Notes: a model not told the origin generated them from the sequence alone. A stretch of 64,000 nucleotides of DNA from Dethiobacter alkaliphilus (GCA_016841605.1 JAENYV010000002.1:248001-312000); one strand, 5' to 3'; counted from the first letter of the stretch, positions 44,736 through 55,526 are shown. Made by a program: numbers and translations.

Positions 44736-46732
44736 TTCATAGCCCCCAATACTGCAATCTGCGGCAGGATCTGCTGATCCTTAAATGATCTCTGCTGAGC
44801 AGAACCGGAGAAGCAACCCGCCGCGCAGGCGCCGCAACCCTTGCACAGAGCCTCATTCACTCTGGCAACCTGGACCATATTGCCCATACGATTAACTTCT
44901 ACCAGATCTATGGCACCATAAGGACAGATTTCTACACAGTAACCGCAACCACGGCAGGTTGCTTCGTTAATGTTGGAAATCTGGGCCTGTACTTTTACCT
45001 TTCCGCTGGAAAGAAGGATCAGAGCCGAAGAAGCCGCACCTTTAGCCTGGGCAACGGTATCGGGGATATCCTTGGGACCCTGGGCGCAGCCGGCCAGGTA
45101 AACACCGTCGGTAGCAGTATCAACGGGTGCCAGCTTGGGATGCGCTTCCAGGTAAAAACCATCCGCGGACTGGGATAATTTGAGAATATCGATAATCTCA
45201 CGGGCATCTTTGCGCGGTTCCAAACCAGTGGCCAGGACCACCATATCCACTTCATCCTCAAGGGGTTTGCCCATCAAGGTATCTTCAGCTTTGACTACCA
45301 GCTTATCTCCGCGCTTAAATATTTCTGACGGGTTACCCCGGATATAGCGGACACCCTCCCTGCGGACACGGTCATAGAATTCCTCATAACCTTTACCGAA
45401 GGCACGGACATCCATATAATAGATCCTTACATTGGAATCGGGAAGTTTTTCCGTCACCAGGTGAGCGAGTTTGGCGGAATACATACAGCAAACCCGGGAA
45501 CAATATTCGTTCCCCACGCTGGCATCCCGGGAACCGACACAACTGATAAAGGCCACCTCTTTGGGAACGGTAGCGTTCTCCCCTTCACCGATGACAATAT
45601 TTCCGCCGGTTGGGCCGGAAGCGGCAACCAGACGTTCCAGTTCCAGTCCTGTAATGACATTGGGATAGTCGCTGTAGCCATATTCCGGTTTTTTGGAAGC
45701 ATCGAAAAGTTCATAACCTGTTGCGATAATAACAGTCCCGACTTTAAACTCGACTACTTCATCCTGCTGTTCAAAATTAATTGCTCCTGCTGCACAGGCC
45801 TCCATACACTTGGGACCTTTGCCGCATTTTCCCCTTGTGAGCATAAGACAGCGCTCAGGATCAATGGTATATTTTGCCGGCACAGCCTGGGGGAAAGGAA
45901 GATAAATTGCCGCCCTCTTCCCCAAACCTTCATTAAATTCGCTGGGGATCCTTCCGGTCAGACGGCACGCCTCGGCACAGGCTCCGCAACCGGTACATTT
46001 ATTCATGTCCACATAGCGGGCTTTTTTGCGCACCTTGACATCAAAGTTCCCCACATAACCGGAAATATCTTCCACTTGGGAATAAGTCATTAAATCGATA
46101 TTGGGATGACTGGCCACATCAACCATTTTCGGAGTAAGGATACAGGCGGAGCAGTCCAGGGTGGGGAAAGTTTTATCCAGTTGGGACATCTTTCCGCCCA
46201 CAGAAGGGGTTTTTTCAACCATGTAGACTTTAAACCCCGCGGCCGCGATATCCAGTGCCGCCTGTATTCCGGCAATTCCTCCACCGACGATCAGGGCGGA
46301 AGGTTCTACCTCGACTTCCTTTTCCTGCAGAGGTTCGAGGAGCCGTACCTTGGCTACGGCAGCATAGACCAGTTTTTTGGCTTTCGCTGTGGCTTCTTCC
46401 CTGTTTTCATGGACCCAGGAGCACTGTTCCCGGATATTGGCCATCTCCAGGTAATAGGGATTAAGTCCGGCTGCGGCCACTGTCTTGCGAAAAGTGAGCT
46501 CATGCATGCGGGGAGAACAGGAAGCCACCACAACGCGGGTTAATCCTTCATTTTTGATATCTTCTTTAATTAAAAGCTGACCGGGATCGGAACACATATA
46601 TGAATAGTTGCGCGCCACCTTAACATAGGGCAGGTGGGAGGCAAATTCAGCAACAGCTTCCACATCTACCGTTTTGGCGATATTCATCCCGCAGTGACAG
46701 ACGTACACACCAATTTTTGGCTTGTTGTTCAT
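44732..46732 (-). CDS. hdrA: HdrA-like flavin-bifurcating subunit
   Basis: 666 residues. Order: N-terminal domain with VCHCGMNI and [17 protein letters not shown]-fold loop [16 protein letters not shown] (about residue 150); the HdrA-type [12 protein letters not shown]; a 4Fe-4S motif [12 protein letters not shown] and nearby [11 protein letters not shown]; a second flavin lobe with ISCVGSRD and [18 protein letters not shown]; and two C-terminal ferredoxin motifs [12 protein letters not shown] and [11 protein letters not shown]. HdrA carries the FAD that splits electron pairs in known Hdr complexes. Here it is next to Etf genes rather than hdrB/hdrC. Confidence 0.93.
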   Translation of the reverse strand: MNNKPKIGVYVCHCGMNIAKTVDVEAVAEFASHLPYVKVARNYSYMCSDPGQLLIKEDIKNEGLTRVVVASCSPRMHELTFRKTVAAAGLNPYYLEMANIREQCSWVHENREEATAKAKKLVYAAVAKVRLLEPLQEKEVEVEPSALIVGGGIAGIQAALDIAAAGFKVYMVEKTPSVGGKMSQLDKTFPTLDCSACILTPKMVDVASHPNIDLMTYSQVEDISGYVGNFDVKVRKKARYVDMNKCTGCGACAEACRLTGRIPSEFNEGLGKRAAIYLPFPQAVPAKYTIDPERCLMLTRGKCGKGPKCMEACAAGAINFEQQDEVVEFKVGTVIIATGYELFDASKKPEYGYSDYPNVITGLELERLVAASGPTGGNIVIGEGENATVPKEVAFISCVGSRDASVGNEYCSRVCCMYSAKLAHLVTEKLPDSNVRIYYMDVRAFGKGYEEFYDRVRREGVRYIRGNPSEIFKRGDKLVVKAEDTLMGKPLEDEVDMVVLATGLEPRKDAREIIDILKLSQSADGFYLEAHPKLAPVDTATDGVYLAGCAQGPKDIPDTVAQAKGAASSALILLSSGKVKVQAQISNINEATCRGCGYCVEICPYGAIDLVEVNRMGNMVQVARVNEALCKGCGACAAGCFSGSAQQRSFKDQQILPQIAVLGAMK

Positions 46733-46793
46733 TGCGCTCTTTCATCCTCCAACAAAGATTAACTGCATCCACTATCAATGGACCTTTGACAAT

Positions 46794-47768
46794 TTACCCT
46801 TTCAACTCTTTGAGCTTTTCCGTTAACTTGGGAACTACCTTAAAGAGGTCATCGATAATGGCAAAGTCCGCGACGGAAAAAATGGGAGCATCAGGATCCT
46901 TATTGATGGCAACAATGGTTTTTGAACCCTTCATGCCGGCAAGGTGCTGAAAAGCTCCGGAGATACCGATCGCGATATACAGTTTGGGTTTTACCGTTTT
47001 ACCCGAAGTGCCGACCTGGCGATCATGATCAAGCCAGCCTGCATCCGTAGCTGCCCGGGAACCACAAATATCGGCATTAATTGATTTGGCCAGTTCCTCG
47101 ATCATAGGCATATTTTTATCTTCCCGGACCCCACGGCCTACTGCTACTAAAATTTCCGACTGGGTGATATCCACATCGCCCACTTCGGCCTCAACGTATT
47201 CGATGAATTTGCGATAGGCAATATCCTCTTTTAAGGGAGATTCAACTTTTTCGATGGCACCCTGTTTGGAAGGCTCAGGAACCTCCAGGGTTGCTTCTCT
47301 AAGCGTGATTAAATAAGGAGGCTCTCCTTTAAAAGCGAAATTCGCGTTAACTTTTCCCTGATAATACTGGCGTACCGGCTGTAATTTGCCGTCCGCGAAC
47401 TCCATTTTAATAACATCCGAGATAAAAGGTATCTTCGTCTCCACGGCCAACGCGGGAGCTATGTCTACCCCCTGGGTTGTATGACCGATCATAACCAGCT
47501 CAGGATTGTTCTGTTTAATCAACTCCACCAATACCCGCTGATATTTCTCCGCGTTGAAATCCGCAAAAAGAGGATCTTCTACATAAAGAACTTTGTCACT
47601 GTAACCGGCAAGCTTGTCGGCTAATGAATCTACTCCGCTTCCCAGCAGGACGGCAACCACATCTCCTCCACTTTGCTGCGTTACCTGAGAAGCCACGGTA
47701 AGCATCTCCAGGGAGACATCTCTCAGTAAACCTTGACGGTGTTCAGCTATGACAAATACATTGCCCAT
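46794..47768 (-). CDS. etfA: Electron transfer flavoprotein alpha subunit EtfA
   Basis: 324 residues. N-terminal adenine-nucleotide-alpha-like domain, then the C-terminal FAD domain with [43 protein letters not shown] signatures (spread over about residues 235-285) and [11 protein letters not shown]. It pairs with EtfB three bases upstream. No acyl-CoA dehydrogenase gene is near; the partner in this operon seems to be HdrA and the HdrD-like protein. Confidence 0.94.
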   Translation of the reverse strand: MGNVFVIAEHRQGLLRDVSLEMLTVASQVTQQSGGDVVAVLLGSGVDSLADKLAGYSDKVLYVEDPLFADFNAEKYQRVLVELIKQNNPELVMIGHTTQGVDIAPALAVETKIPFISDVIKMEFADGKLQPVRQYYQGKVNANFAFKGEPPYLITLREATLEVPEPSKQGAIEKVESPLKEDIAYRKFIEYVEAEVGDVDITQSEILVAVGRGVREDKNMPMIEELAKSINADICGSRAATDAGWLDHDRQVGTSGKTVKPKLYIAIGISGAFQHLAGMKGSKTIVAINKDPDAPIFSVADFAIIDDLFKVVPKLTEKLKELKG

Positions 47769-47770
47769 AA

Positions 47771-48559
47771 TTACAATAACCCTCCCTTCACCAATTTCTC
47801 AGCTAAAATCTCTGCTTTTTCCTCCGGTGCTCCCTCAATAATTTCCGCATTGGAGACAACCTCAGGAATATAGAGATTTTTCAGCTCGATCAGAGAAGAG
47901 GCTTCATTTACTTCATCCTCGGACAGCCCGAGATCATCCAGACTAAGCACTTTTAACTCTTTTTTCTGGGCCATGCGGATACCTTTGATCGGAGCATAAC
48001 GGGGTTCATTAATCCCTGTCTGGATAGTGAGGACGGCCGGCAAGTCCAGTTCAACAACTTCCGAAAGGCCTCCTTCCAACTCCCGGTAAACCTTTACTTT
48101 TCCTTCTCCGACCTCAACTTTTTTGACCATTGCAGCATGGGAAATTCCCAGTTCCTCGGCCATGGCTACACCGACGGACATATTGCCGTCATCGCCGGCC
48201 ATACATCCCGTCAATAACAGGTCAAATTCCTGCCCTTTCACAACAGCTGCCAAAACCTTGGCAACTTTAAGCGGATCGACAACATTGATACGAGGATCAT
48301 CGACGCGAATGGCACTATCCCCGCCCTTTGCCAGGGCCATGCGAATCATCACATCGCCGTCCTTGGGACCCATACTAACTACCTTAACGGTTCCCCCTGC
48401 GGCTTCTTTAATGACAATGGCTTCCTCCACGGCATAGTTGTCGGCATCATTGATATCAAACGAAAATTTGCTGCTGTCTACATCCTTACCGGCTGCATCC
48501 ACTTTTACTTCCGCTTCGGATGTATCGGGAACTCGTTTGATAAAAACAAAAGTATTCAT
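47771..48559 (-). CDS. etfB: Electron transfer flavoprotein beta subunit EtfB
   Basis: 262 residues. FVFIKRVPDTSEAEVKVD at the N-terminus and SMGPKDGDVMIRMALAKGGD, then LTGCMAGDDGNMSVGVAMAEELG. The VPDT and SMGP stretches resemble those in bifurcating Etfs that bind NADH through EtfB, but the type cannot be proven by eye. ATG at 48559 (MNTFVFI) follows AGGAGGTGG; the frame extends four codons more without need. Confidence 0.93.
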   Translation of the reverse strand: MNTFVFIKRVPDTSEAEVKVDAAGKDVDSSKFSFDINDADNYAVEEAIVIKEAAGGTVKVVSMGPKDGDVMIRMALAKGGDSAIRVDDPRINVVDPLKVAKVLAAVVKGQEFDLLLTGCMAGDDGNMSVGVAMAEELGISHAAMVKKVEVGEGKVKVYRELEGGLSEVVELDLPAVLTIQTGINEPRYAPIKGIRMAQKKELKVLSLDDLGLSEDEVNEASSLIELKNLYIPEVVSNAEIIEGAPEEKAEILAEKLVKGGLL

Positions 48560-48695
48560 TAAAAAATCCACCTCCTACAACTGGATAAAATAATCATTCC
48601 TCTGAAACTTTACTCCAGCAAGAACAACCCGGGTCTCCCATATATTACCTATTCAGAGGATCGAGATCTTTTTTACAATTTTCCAATAAAGAATT

Positions 48696-49844
48696 CTACT
48701 CCACCAACGGACCGATAAGTTCCAGAATCTCTGCTATGCGCATTTCCTCTTCAAAACCTCTGGCTTTCAGTGCATCATCCAAAGTCAAAACACAAAACGG
48801 GCAGGCAACCGCCAACACAGTAGCCCCCAGTTCCCTGGCATCTTTAACGCGGGTCTCGGCCAAACGTTCTGCCTTTGTTTCCGACCCTTCAACCCACATC
48901 TTTCCCCCGCCGCCTTCACAACAGAGGCTGCGTTCCCGTCTCCGTTCAAACTCCACGAGTTCTGATCCGCCTACCTGGTTAAGGATAAAACGGGGCTCAT
49001 CAAAGACGTTATTCTGTTTTCCAAGGAAGCACGGATCATGGAAAACAATCTTTTCCGAACATTCTTTGGAAATAGTCAATTTCTTCTCATCCAGGAGCTC
49101 TTTAAGCAGGTGAGTATAATGAATAACCTCTGCTTTGAGACCGGGATACTGGTTTTTAAACGTGGCATAGCAATGCGGGGAAATAGCAACCAGGCGCTTT
49201 GCTGCATAACTGTTCAGGAGTTCGGTGTTATCTTCGACCATCATCTCGAAAAGACCCTCTTCTCCTAAATGGTGTGCTTCACTGGCGCAGCAAGACTCAC
49301 TCTCCCCGATAAAGCCGTAATCAACACCCGATTTGTTTAAAAGTTTTACAAAATTCTGGGCTATTACTTGCACCTTGGGGTCGTAGGCAATAGTACAGCA
49401 AACAAAAATAAGGTTCTCGACTTTTTCCCCAGGTTCAACAATTCTTACATCCAGTCCCTCCATCCAGTCACAACGGGTCGCCCGCGGTTTATCCCAGGGA
49501 TTACCCTCCCGGAAGATACTTTCCAGGGCATCTCTCACCGTTGGCTGAATAACGCCTTCTTCCACAAGAATGTTCCTAAGAGCAATAAGCACCTCAACGG
49601 GCTTAAGGCCCTTGGGACACCTTACCGCACAAGTATTGCAGGTAGTACAATCCCAAATTTCCGGTAACTTGGACAGGTCTTCCAGCATTTCCTCATTCTT
49701 AGAATCATAAACAATACGACGTACATTTAAATTAGTCCTAACAGTTACCGGACATCCCCCGGTACATCTCCCGCACTGGATACACCCAAGCAGGTCATAT
49801 TTCTGAATAAAGCTCTCTGTTACTGTATTCAAATCTGTATTCAT
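48696..49844 (-). CDS. HdrD-like (HdrC-HdrB fusion) CCG-domain iron-sulfur protein
   Basis: 382 residues. N-terminal HdrC-like part with two 4Fe-4S motifs, CIQCGRCTGGCP and CTTCNTCAVRCP (residues about 20-70). The C-terminal HdrB-like part has two CCG regions: the second is complete (HDPCFLGKQN, CCEGGGGKMW, CPFC), while the first (FVCCTIAY, ESCCASEAHH, SPHCYATF) lacks the last cysteine of the usual CxxC. Proteins of this kind often accompany Etf genes in syntrophic Clostridia, where they are proposed to pass electrons to membrane carriers. First gene of the operon. ATG at 49844 is chosen as GAGGT lies just before; ATG at 49850 is close behind. Confidence 0.87.
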   Translation of the reverse strand: MNTDLNTVTESFIQKYDLLGCIQCGRCTGGCPVTVRTNLNVRRIVYDSKNEEMLEDLSKLPEIWDCTTCNTCAVRCPKGLKPVEVLIALRNILVEEGVIQPTVRDALESIFREGNPWDKPRATRCDWMEGLDVRIVEPGEKVENLIFVCCTIAYDPKVQVIAQNFVKLLNKSGVDYGFIGESESCCASEAHHLGEEGLFEMMVEDNTELLNSYAAKRLVAISPHCYATFKNQYPGLKAEVIHYTHLLKELLDEKKLTISKECSEKIVFHDPCFLGKQNNVFDEPRFILNQVGGSELVEFERRRERSLCCEGGGGKMWVEGSETKAERLAETRVKDARELGATVLAVACPFCVLTLDDALKARGFEEEMRIAEILELIGPLVE

Positions 49845-49850
49845 CTTCAT

Positions 49851-50341
49851 ACCTCACTTCAGGATTAACATCACCCGAAAACCTTGTTCCGGGAGTTCCG
49901 AAGCCCTACCCCGGGTTTCCTGTTCAAACCTGCTCTAAACAAACACAAATAAAGTAAAAACGGTATACCAACCGAACTTCTTCTTTCCCCCTTTCTTTCA
50001 TGAGTTACTCTTTTCCTCTGACAGGTAAAGGAATTCATAAAGGATCTCAAATTTTGTTTTCGACACTGAAAATAAGAAATCCTTCTTGATTTTATGATTA
50101 AAATATTGTTATACTTTTCTCAATTTGTTGAATTAATCGATTCATCAGAGTTCATGCCGGATTAAAATGTCAAAATAACACTGGAAAAAACCCTTTTTTA
50201 GCAGAAAAAAGCAATTTCCGTAAAAGTTGATATAAAATATAACTTATTTTACAATTTATTCATTAAAAAAAAAGGATTTCCAATTTAAATGTCGAACATT
50301 TTACCAAACAGTTACTATTTGTTATGGAGGTGTCCAGTCAC
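49851..50341. promoter_or_regulatory. Divergent intergenic region between the redox operon and the Spo0E-like gene
   Basis: 490 bp without a gene. Two plus-strand promoters can be seen: TTGATT (50,086) - 18 bp - TATACT (50,110), and the better TTGATA (50,227) - 17 bp - TACAAT (50,250). TGTCGAA at 50,290-50,296 matches the core of the Spo0A box and lies downstream of both. The promoter for the minus-strand redox operon was not found with confidence. Confidence 0.55.
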
Positions 50342-50524
50342 ATGAATTATTCGGAAAAGAATCTAATCTCCCGGATTGAACACTTAAGAAACCAGCTTAA
50401 CCAAAACATCAACATACCTAATAACCGTCCGGGAACCTGTGCAAAAACATATGCGCTCAGTCAGGAATTGGACAAGCTTATCTTTCAGTATATGAAGATA
50501 TTTCAGAATACTACTTTAAAATAA
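50342..50524 (+). CDS. Spo0E-like aspartyl-phosphate phosphatase
   Basis: 60 residues. Members of the Spo0E/YisI/YnzD family dephosphorylate Spo0A-P and delay sporulation. The N-terminal helix (ISRIEHLRNQLNQ) and the second helix with the signature LSQELDKLIFQYMK (serine, aspartate and tyrosine of SxxLDxLIxxY) are seen. ATG at 50342 is used; the earlier ATG at 50324 is part of the GGAGG ribosome site itself. It converges with selB. Confidence 0.85.
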   Translation: MNYSEKNLISRIEHLRNQLNQNINIPNNRPGTCAKTYALSQELDKLIFQYMKIFQNTTLK

Positions 50525-50537
50525 CTTGTAAATAAGT

Positions 50538-50582
50538 TGTAAACTGATAGTAAACTAAATTTTTGTTTACAGACTGTTTACA
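50538..50582. terminator. Bidirectional hairpin between the Spo0E-like gene and selB
   Basis: Two GTAAAC copies (50,539 and 50,550) face two GTTTAC copies (50,565 and 50,576) around a T-rich loop, giving a stem with an internal loop in the 60-bp space between converging genes. It could terminate both. Confidence 0.5.
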
Positions 50583-50587
50583 GCTGT

Positions 50588-52480
50588 TTATAACGGCAGT
50601 TTCCAGTTTACCCTTTCATCCCCCACTCTTCTTGTATATTTATACCCATCAAAGTGTTCCAGCAATACCTGGGCAGACTTCCGTGAACCTTTAATTAAGT
50701 CTCTATACTGCCCCAGGGTAATTGTTTGATGACTCCGAAAATAATCCTTCAGTGTCTCCAAACATCTTTGATAAGTTGCACTGTCAAGGTAATAATCTTC
50801 CGCTACTTTAATGATAAGACCAAGATAGACAAGATAATCCAGCAGGTTCTCTTCTTCTTCTGCGGACAGGTCCAGACATTCCCGTATTTCACGAAGATTT
50901 ACATGATTCAGCCCCTCTTGCTGAAAAATTGTCTTAATACTTTCCAGTTTCTGTTCCTGTATTCTGGTCGGGCTGGGAGAAAAACTATGCAGGGAAACCA
51001 GTTCTCCATTAATACGAATCAGTTCTCTTTCTTTTAAATGGTCAAGAAAAGCATCATAAGCGCGGCTGGTAATTGGGCGGGGCAAGAGACCTCCCACATG
51101 GGCTTTGGGAACGCCGGGAGAAAGCGGTTTCTCCTTGTGATAGCGGTCCAACCCTTCCAAAACGGCATTAGTCCACTTTTCCCGGGTATCGATTGTAATG
51201 TACAGATCTCCCATTAGAGCAATTTTCTTTTCATCCGAAGCTTTTTCCACAAGCTTGCGAAGCGGTTCCAGGCCCAATTTGGTCAGGTGGGCCAGTTCCG
51301 GAAGAGTTGCCCCTCCGGCATTTTTCATTTTCTGCAGAATAAACGGCAGGGGGTCTTCTTTATTCAGTTCCTGCAATGTCTCCAAAACCTCTTTTTTAAA
51401 GCGCTTATGACGGACGGGACGCTCGTCTAAAACAGTCCCTCCTCCAATGGTAACCATGGGAGAGTACGATCTAATGATAAACAGGTCACCCCGGTTTGCC
51501 ACCAGAGGTTTATCCAGGCGGCATTGGACCAAACCTTCTTTTCCGGGTTCCAGTTCATCACACCCCAACAACAATAAACGGGCCACAAGCCTTGTTGTGC
51601 CAAGATAAAAATGGACAGGGGTCATGTTTACCAGAGGTCTTGGTGCGGAAGGAAGAAGCTTTAACCTGGCATCCAGGTAACGGGTCAGGTGAAAGTATCC
51701 GGGAGTCGCGACCACACTCCCCCTTTGGACCTCCTTTTTTTCCAGTCCCGCGAGGTTTATGGCGGTCCTCTGCCCGGCAAAAGCTTCCTCAACCTTTTCT
51801 CCATAAACCTGAATTCCCCTTACCCGGCACTCTTTTCCCGGCGGCAGTACTTCCACAATTTGTCCTGTGCTAACTTTTCCGCTCAGCAGGGTTCCCGTAA
51901 CCACAGTCCCAAAACCGGAAATTGTAAAGGATCGATCAAGGGGCATACGCAGAGGAGCATCTTTGTCCCTGGTCAAAAAAGTATCAAGCATATTTTCAAT
52001 TGTAGATTTCAATTCGGCAATACCCTCGCCGGTAAAAGAAGAAACCAGATGAACAGGAGCTTCGGCGAGGAAAGTTCCCTGCAAACTATCGGTAACTTCT
52101 TCGACAACCATTTCCATCCACTCGTCATCAACCAGATCTTTTTTAGTAATGACAACAATACCCTTTTTAATTCGGAGAAGATCAAGAATATCCAGATGCT
52201 CCCGGGTCTGGGGCATAACCCCCTCAGTGGCATCGATTACCATTAAGACAAGGTCAATACCCCCCACCCCTGCAAGCATGTTATGAATAAATTTTTCATG
52301 ACCAGGGACATCAATCAAACCTGCTATACGCCCTCCGGAAAAATGCAGCGGTGCAAAACCGATATCAATGGAAATACCCCGTTCTTTTTCCTCGTTAAAA
52401 CGGTCCGTATCAATCCCCGTAAGTGCTCTGGTTAATTCAGTTTTACCATGGTCAACATGTCCTGCTGTTCCGATAATCAT
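50588..52480 (-). CDS. selB: Selenocysteine-specific elongation factor SelB
   Basis: Delivers Sec-tRNA-Sec to recoded UGA codons next to a SECIS hairpin. 630 residues: GTPase domain with [19 protein letters not shown] and TKKDL; EF-Tu-like domains 2 and 3 ([18 protein letters not shown]); a SelB insert; and C-terminal winged helices (about residues 450-630, [21 protein letters not shown] and [25 protein letters not shown] parts) that bind SECIS. ATG at 52480, 41 bp from selA. Confidence 0.96.
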   Translation of the reverse strand: MIIGTAGHVDHGKTELTRALTGIDTDRFNEEKERGISIDIGFAPLHFSGGRIAGLIDVPGHEKFIHNMLAGVGGIDLVLMVIDATEGVMPQTREHLDILDLLRIKKGIVVITKKDLVDDEWMEMVVEEVTDSLQGTFLAEAPVHLVSSFTGEGIAELKSTIENMLDTFLTRDKDAPLRMPLDRSFTISGFGTVVTGTLLSGKVSTGQIVEVLPPGKECRVRGIQVYGEKVEEAFAGQRTAINLAGLEKKEVQRGSVVATPGYFHLTRYLDARLKLLPSAPRPLVNMTPVHFYLGTTRLVARLLLLGCDELEPGKEGLVQCRLDKPLVANRGDLFIIRSYSPMVTIGGGTVLDERPVRHKRFKKEVLETLQELNKEDPLPFILQKMKNAGGATLPELAHLTKLGLEPLRKLVEKASDEKKIALMGDLYITIDTREKWTNAVLEGLDRYHKEKPLSPGVPKAHVGGLLPRPITSRAYDAFLDHLKERELIRINGELVSLHSFSPSPTRIQEQKLESIKTIFQQEGLNHVNLREIRECLDLSAEEEENLLDYLVYLGLIIKVAEDYYLDSATYQRCLETLKDYFRSHQTITLGQYRDLIKGSRKSAQVLLEHFDGYKYTRRVGDERVNWKLPL

Positions 52481-52520
52481 TTCCTTGTCTGTACCTCCTG
52501 TGCTTACATTGACCCGCTTT

Positions 52521-53939
52521 TTATGGAGTCAGCACCTGAAGAAGGGCCTTCAACAAAATTTCATCTTCCTCCTCCCTGAGGGTTCGCATATCAAATAAAA
52601 TACGGTTCTTTCTCACACGCGCCAAAACGGGCGGATCGGCTTGCCTAAGCTTTTCAGCGATACTTCCGGAATTCATATTCTCAGGTTCCAGAAAAACCTG
52701 GCAACTGTTTAACAGGGCAAGCGGCAGTGAACCACCGCCGACTCTGGCTTTTTCCCGCGCAATTCCTACTCGAAAAGCTGTTCCCAATTTCTCTTTTAAT
52801 TCGGCAACAATTGCTTCCGCCCTGGCTGCCGGATCCCCGGATGCTGTCAGCATACGAAGTATGGGGATCTCTCGGCGGGCTTTCTCCTCATCGAGATAAA
52901 GCCGAAGAGTTGCCTCCAGGCCGGCCAGGGTCAGTTTATCTATCCGCAGTGCTCTGAGAAGCTGATTTTTTTTAATCAGATCAATATATGGTTTTTTCCC
53001 GACAATTATTCCCGCCTGAGGACCTCCCAACATCTTATCCCCGCTGAAAGTAATTATATCAGCACCGGATGCAACGGAGTCCTGAACGCGCGGTTCATAA
53101 GGCAGGCCGTACTTGCTTAAATCAATGAGCATTCCGCTTCCCAGGTCTTCCATTACAGCAATATTGTGTTCCTTCGCCAGTTTTACAAGTGAAGAAAGAG
53201 GAACCGCAGCGGTGAATCCGACTATTTTGTAATTGCTGGTATGGACTTTCAACAAAAGGGCTGTGTTATCGGTAATAGCTTTTCGATAATCCTTTAAAAA
53301 GCATTTGTTTGTTGTCCCGACCTCCACCAGGGCTGTCCCGCTGCCGGCCATTACTTCGGGAAGACGAAAGGAACCGCCGATCTCCACCAGTTCACCGCGG
53401 GAAACTATGGCTTCCTTTCCGGAGGAAAGAGAATTAAGAGCTAAAAATACTGCCCCCGCGTTATTATTCACCACCAGAGCACTCTCGGCCCCGGTCAGCC
53501 GGCAGAGCAGCTGTTCAACATGCTCATAGCGTGAAGACCTTTTCCCCGATTCGAGAGACAGCTCCAAATTGCAGTAATTTTTACCGACACAGGTTATTGC
53601 CTCAATCGCAGCGGAAGCAAGGGGAGCACGTCCGAGGTTGGTGTGCAAGAGGACCCCTGTGGCATTTAAGACAGGTTTCAGACAGGGATCGGTTTTTTGC
53701 TTAATCTTTTTAAGTGCCTCTTGGCCCAACTTTTCGGAAGAAACATCCATTCCCTGCAGCTCAGCCTCTGAAACGGCCTTTTGTATTAAGCTCCTTTTTT
53801 CTGCGATCACTTCCTGAACAGCTTCCAACACGATCGTCCGGGGGACAGTCTTTCGAATCTCCAGCAACGGCTTTCCATGCAATACCTTTTCCACTGCCGG
53901 AAGGAGGCGTAAATATTGTTGTCTGTAAGTTGCCGCCAT
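52521..53939 (-). CDS. selA: L-seryl-tRNA(Sec) selenium transferase SelA
   Basis: PLP enzyme that turns Ser-tRNA-Sec into Sec-tRNA-Sec using selenophosphate. 472 residues: N-terminal tRNA-binding helical domain ([16 protein letters not shown]), [30 protein letters not shown], and the PLP lysine in [18 protein letters not shown] at 53939 has AGAGG upstream; the longer frame starts lack a site. selD is not in the window. Confidence 0.95.
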   Translation of the reverse strand: MAATYRQQYLRLLPAVEKVLHGKPLLEIRKTVPRTIVLEAVQEVIAEKRSLIQKAVSEAELQGMDVSSEKLGQEALKKIKQKTDPCLKPVLNATGVLLHTNLGRAPLASAAIEAITCVGKNYCNLELSLESGKRSSRYEHVEQLLCRLTGAESALVVNNNAGAVFLALNSLSSGKEAIVSRGELVEIGGSFRLPEVMAGSGTALVEVGTTNKCFLKDYRKAITDNTALLLKVHTSNYKIVGFTAAVPLSSLVKLAKEHNIAVMEDLGSGMLIDLSKYGLPYEPRVQDSVASGADIITFSGDKMLGGPQAGIIVGKKPYIDLIKKNQLLRALRIDKLTLAGLEATLRLYLDEEKARREIPILRMLTASGDPAARAEAIVAELKEKLGTAFRVGIAREKARVGGGSLPLALLNSCQVFLEPENMNSGSIAEKLRQADPPVLARVRKNRILFDMRTLREEEDEILLKALLQVLTP

Positions 53940-54043
53940 ATATTTTCCTCTTCTCAGGATAAAGATCTCTTTTCGAATCATATAAACAAATGATACAATA
54001 TTTATTAATTTTATTATAAATTATTTTTTTAGGAGGTAATACT

Positions 54044-55303
54044 TTGAAAATAGATAAGCGCCTGATTGTCTTTTCTGTTCTTTGCATTATTTTTACCCTG
54101 GCACTTTTTTTCCGCTCAAGTACCGCTATCATCGCTGACAACCTTCTCAAGGACTTTGCCGTCCCTGCCGCATCTTTAGGTCTAATGGCCTCATCATTCT
54201 TCTATGCTTATGCTGCTGTCCAGATTCCCGTCGGCATGCTTTCCGATCGCATCGGAGTTACGCAAACCGTTTTTATCTTCGGTCTGCTGGGTGTGGCAGG
54301 AGCTGTTTTCTTTTCTTTTTCAACAAATATACAGACAGCAACCTGGGCCCGGTTGTTAACAGGAGCAGGAACAGCCGGCGTGTGGATTCCCTCCCTTAAA
54401 TATTTATCAATCCGCTTCAAACCAAACGAATTTGCTATTCTTACAAGTGTTATAAATGCTGTGGGAGGACTCGGGCTTCTCTTTGCCACCCTTCCCATGG
54501 CGCTTTTGGTTGGGTTAATCGGCTGGCGCCTTACTTATTCTCTCGCTGCTGCAGCCTTGTTTGTTCTAATCCTGTCGGCACGTTTTCTCATGAAAGAACG
54601 GCAATGCCCCTCCTGCCACAAAACCAATAATAACACGGAAACACAAAGAAAGCAAAGCCCGGCTATAGATTTTTCTTTCCTGAAACACCGGGCTTTCTGG
54701 CGTTTTGCTCTCTGGGCTTTTCTCATCTATGGAGTTTTTTTTAGTTTTTTTAGTTTGTGGGGAGCAACCTACCTCCAGGAGATCTTCCATTTGAGTAAAG
54801 AAGGCGCCGGGACTATTTTGATGTTCACTTCCCTGGGAATGATCATTGGAGGACTTTTTTGGGGAGTCGTTTCTGAACGTTTTTTCCGGGCAAGAAGGCC
54901 GGTCCTCATACTGGGTACACTGGGAGTGCTGCTGGTCTGGATAATCTTTCTTTTAATCTCCGCTTTTCCCGGTTTTTTCTGCCTAAATCTGCTCTACTTC
55001 ATCCTGGGTTTTTCAGGAATAGTCTTTTTAATTAACATGGGTTGTATCAAAGAATTGTTTCCTGTGGAAATAGCCGGAACTGCAATGGGAACCGTGAATG
55101 GAGCTATGTTTGCCGGTGTCGCTTTTTTCCAATGTGTAACAGGTTTTCTTCTTGATACCTGTAAAAACAGCTACAGTCTTAACCCGGAATACACAGCTTA
55201 CAGATCTATTTTCTTTCTTTATCTGGGAAGTATGGCTCTGGCCTTTCTGCTGACCATAATGATGCCTGAAACATTCCCAAACCGGCACCCTGCCGAAGAT
55301 TAA
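54044..55303 (+). CDS. MFS transporter
   Basis: 419 residues, 12 membrane segments. The loop 2-3 motif MLSDRIGVTQT (GxLxDRxG type) and the second-half counterpart GVVSERFFRARRPVL are visible, together with a central cytoplasmic loop rich in cysteine, asparagine and charged residues (CPSCHKTNNNTETQRKQ). The substrate is unknown; the overall pattern resembles sugar-phosphate/nitrate-type or anion MFS proteins. Start TTG at 54044 with AGGAGG eight bases upstream. It sits against the direction of selA and tRNA-Sec, splitting the sel locus. Confidence 0.88.
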   Translation: MKIDKRLIVFSVLCIIFTLALFFRSSTAIIADNLLKDFAVPAASLGLMASSFFYAYAAVQIPVGMLSDRIGVTQTVFIFGLLGVAGAVFFSFSTNIQTATWARLLTGAGTAGVWIPSLKYLSIRFKPNEFAILTSVINAVGGLGLLFATLPMALLVGLIGWRLTYSLAAAALFVLILSARFLMKERQCPSCHKTNNNTETQRKQSPAIDFSFLKHRAFWRFALWAFLIYGVFFSFFSLWGATYLQEIFHLSKEGAGTILMFTSLGMIIGGLFWGVVSERFFRARRPVLILGTLGVLLVWIIFLLISAFPGFFCLNLLYFILGFSGIVFLINMGCIKELFPVEIAGTAMGTVNGAMFAGVAFFQCVTGFLLDTCKNSYSLNPEYTAYRSIFFLYLGSMALAFLLTIMMPETFPNRHPAED

Positions 55304-55338
55304 AAAAAGATTTGAACTCTATCTACGAACGAATTTAG

Positions 55339-55494
55339 TTATTCCATGCTGAAACGTTCCTTATGCTTACAGCCAATGCAGATTAAATCCACATCCCCAT
55401 CATTCCAGACAAGGACGATTGCCTGTTCCCCATCACAAACGGGGCATTTGGTAACATGACTGCCGATCACCTGAGATTCAAATTCGTCACTCAT
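55339..55494 (-). CDS. Small zinc-ribbon protein (51 residues)
   Basis: Too short for usual gene lists. Starts MSDEFESQVIGSHVTKCPVC and ends with ICIGCKHKERFSME. Two CxxC pairs (CPVC at residues 17-20, CIGC at about 39-42) separated by a beta-strand stretch (EQAIVLVWNDGDVDL) form a zinc ribbon. AGGAAG / GGGAGG lies 6-10 bases before the ATG at 55494. It lies between the MFS gene and tRNA-Sec, reading with tRNA-Sec. Function unknown. Confidence 0.75.
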   Translation of the reverse strand: MSDEFESQVIGSHVTKCPVCDGEQAIVLVWNDGDVDLICIGCKHKERFSME

Positions 55495-55526
55495 TTTACT
55501 TCCTCCCGGTTACTAATAAGATTAGA

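Noticed and set aside
44304-46732. Selenocysteine in MvhD- or HdrA-like proteins
   Set aside because: All expected positions are encoded by cysteine codons and no in-frame TGA interrupts the genes.
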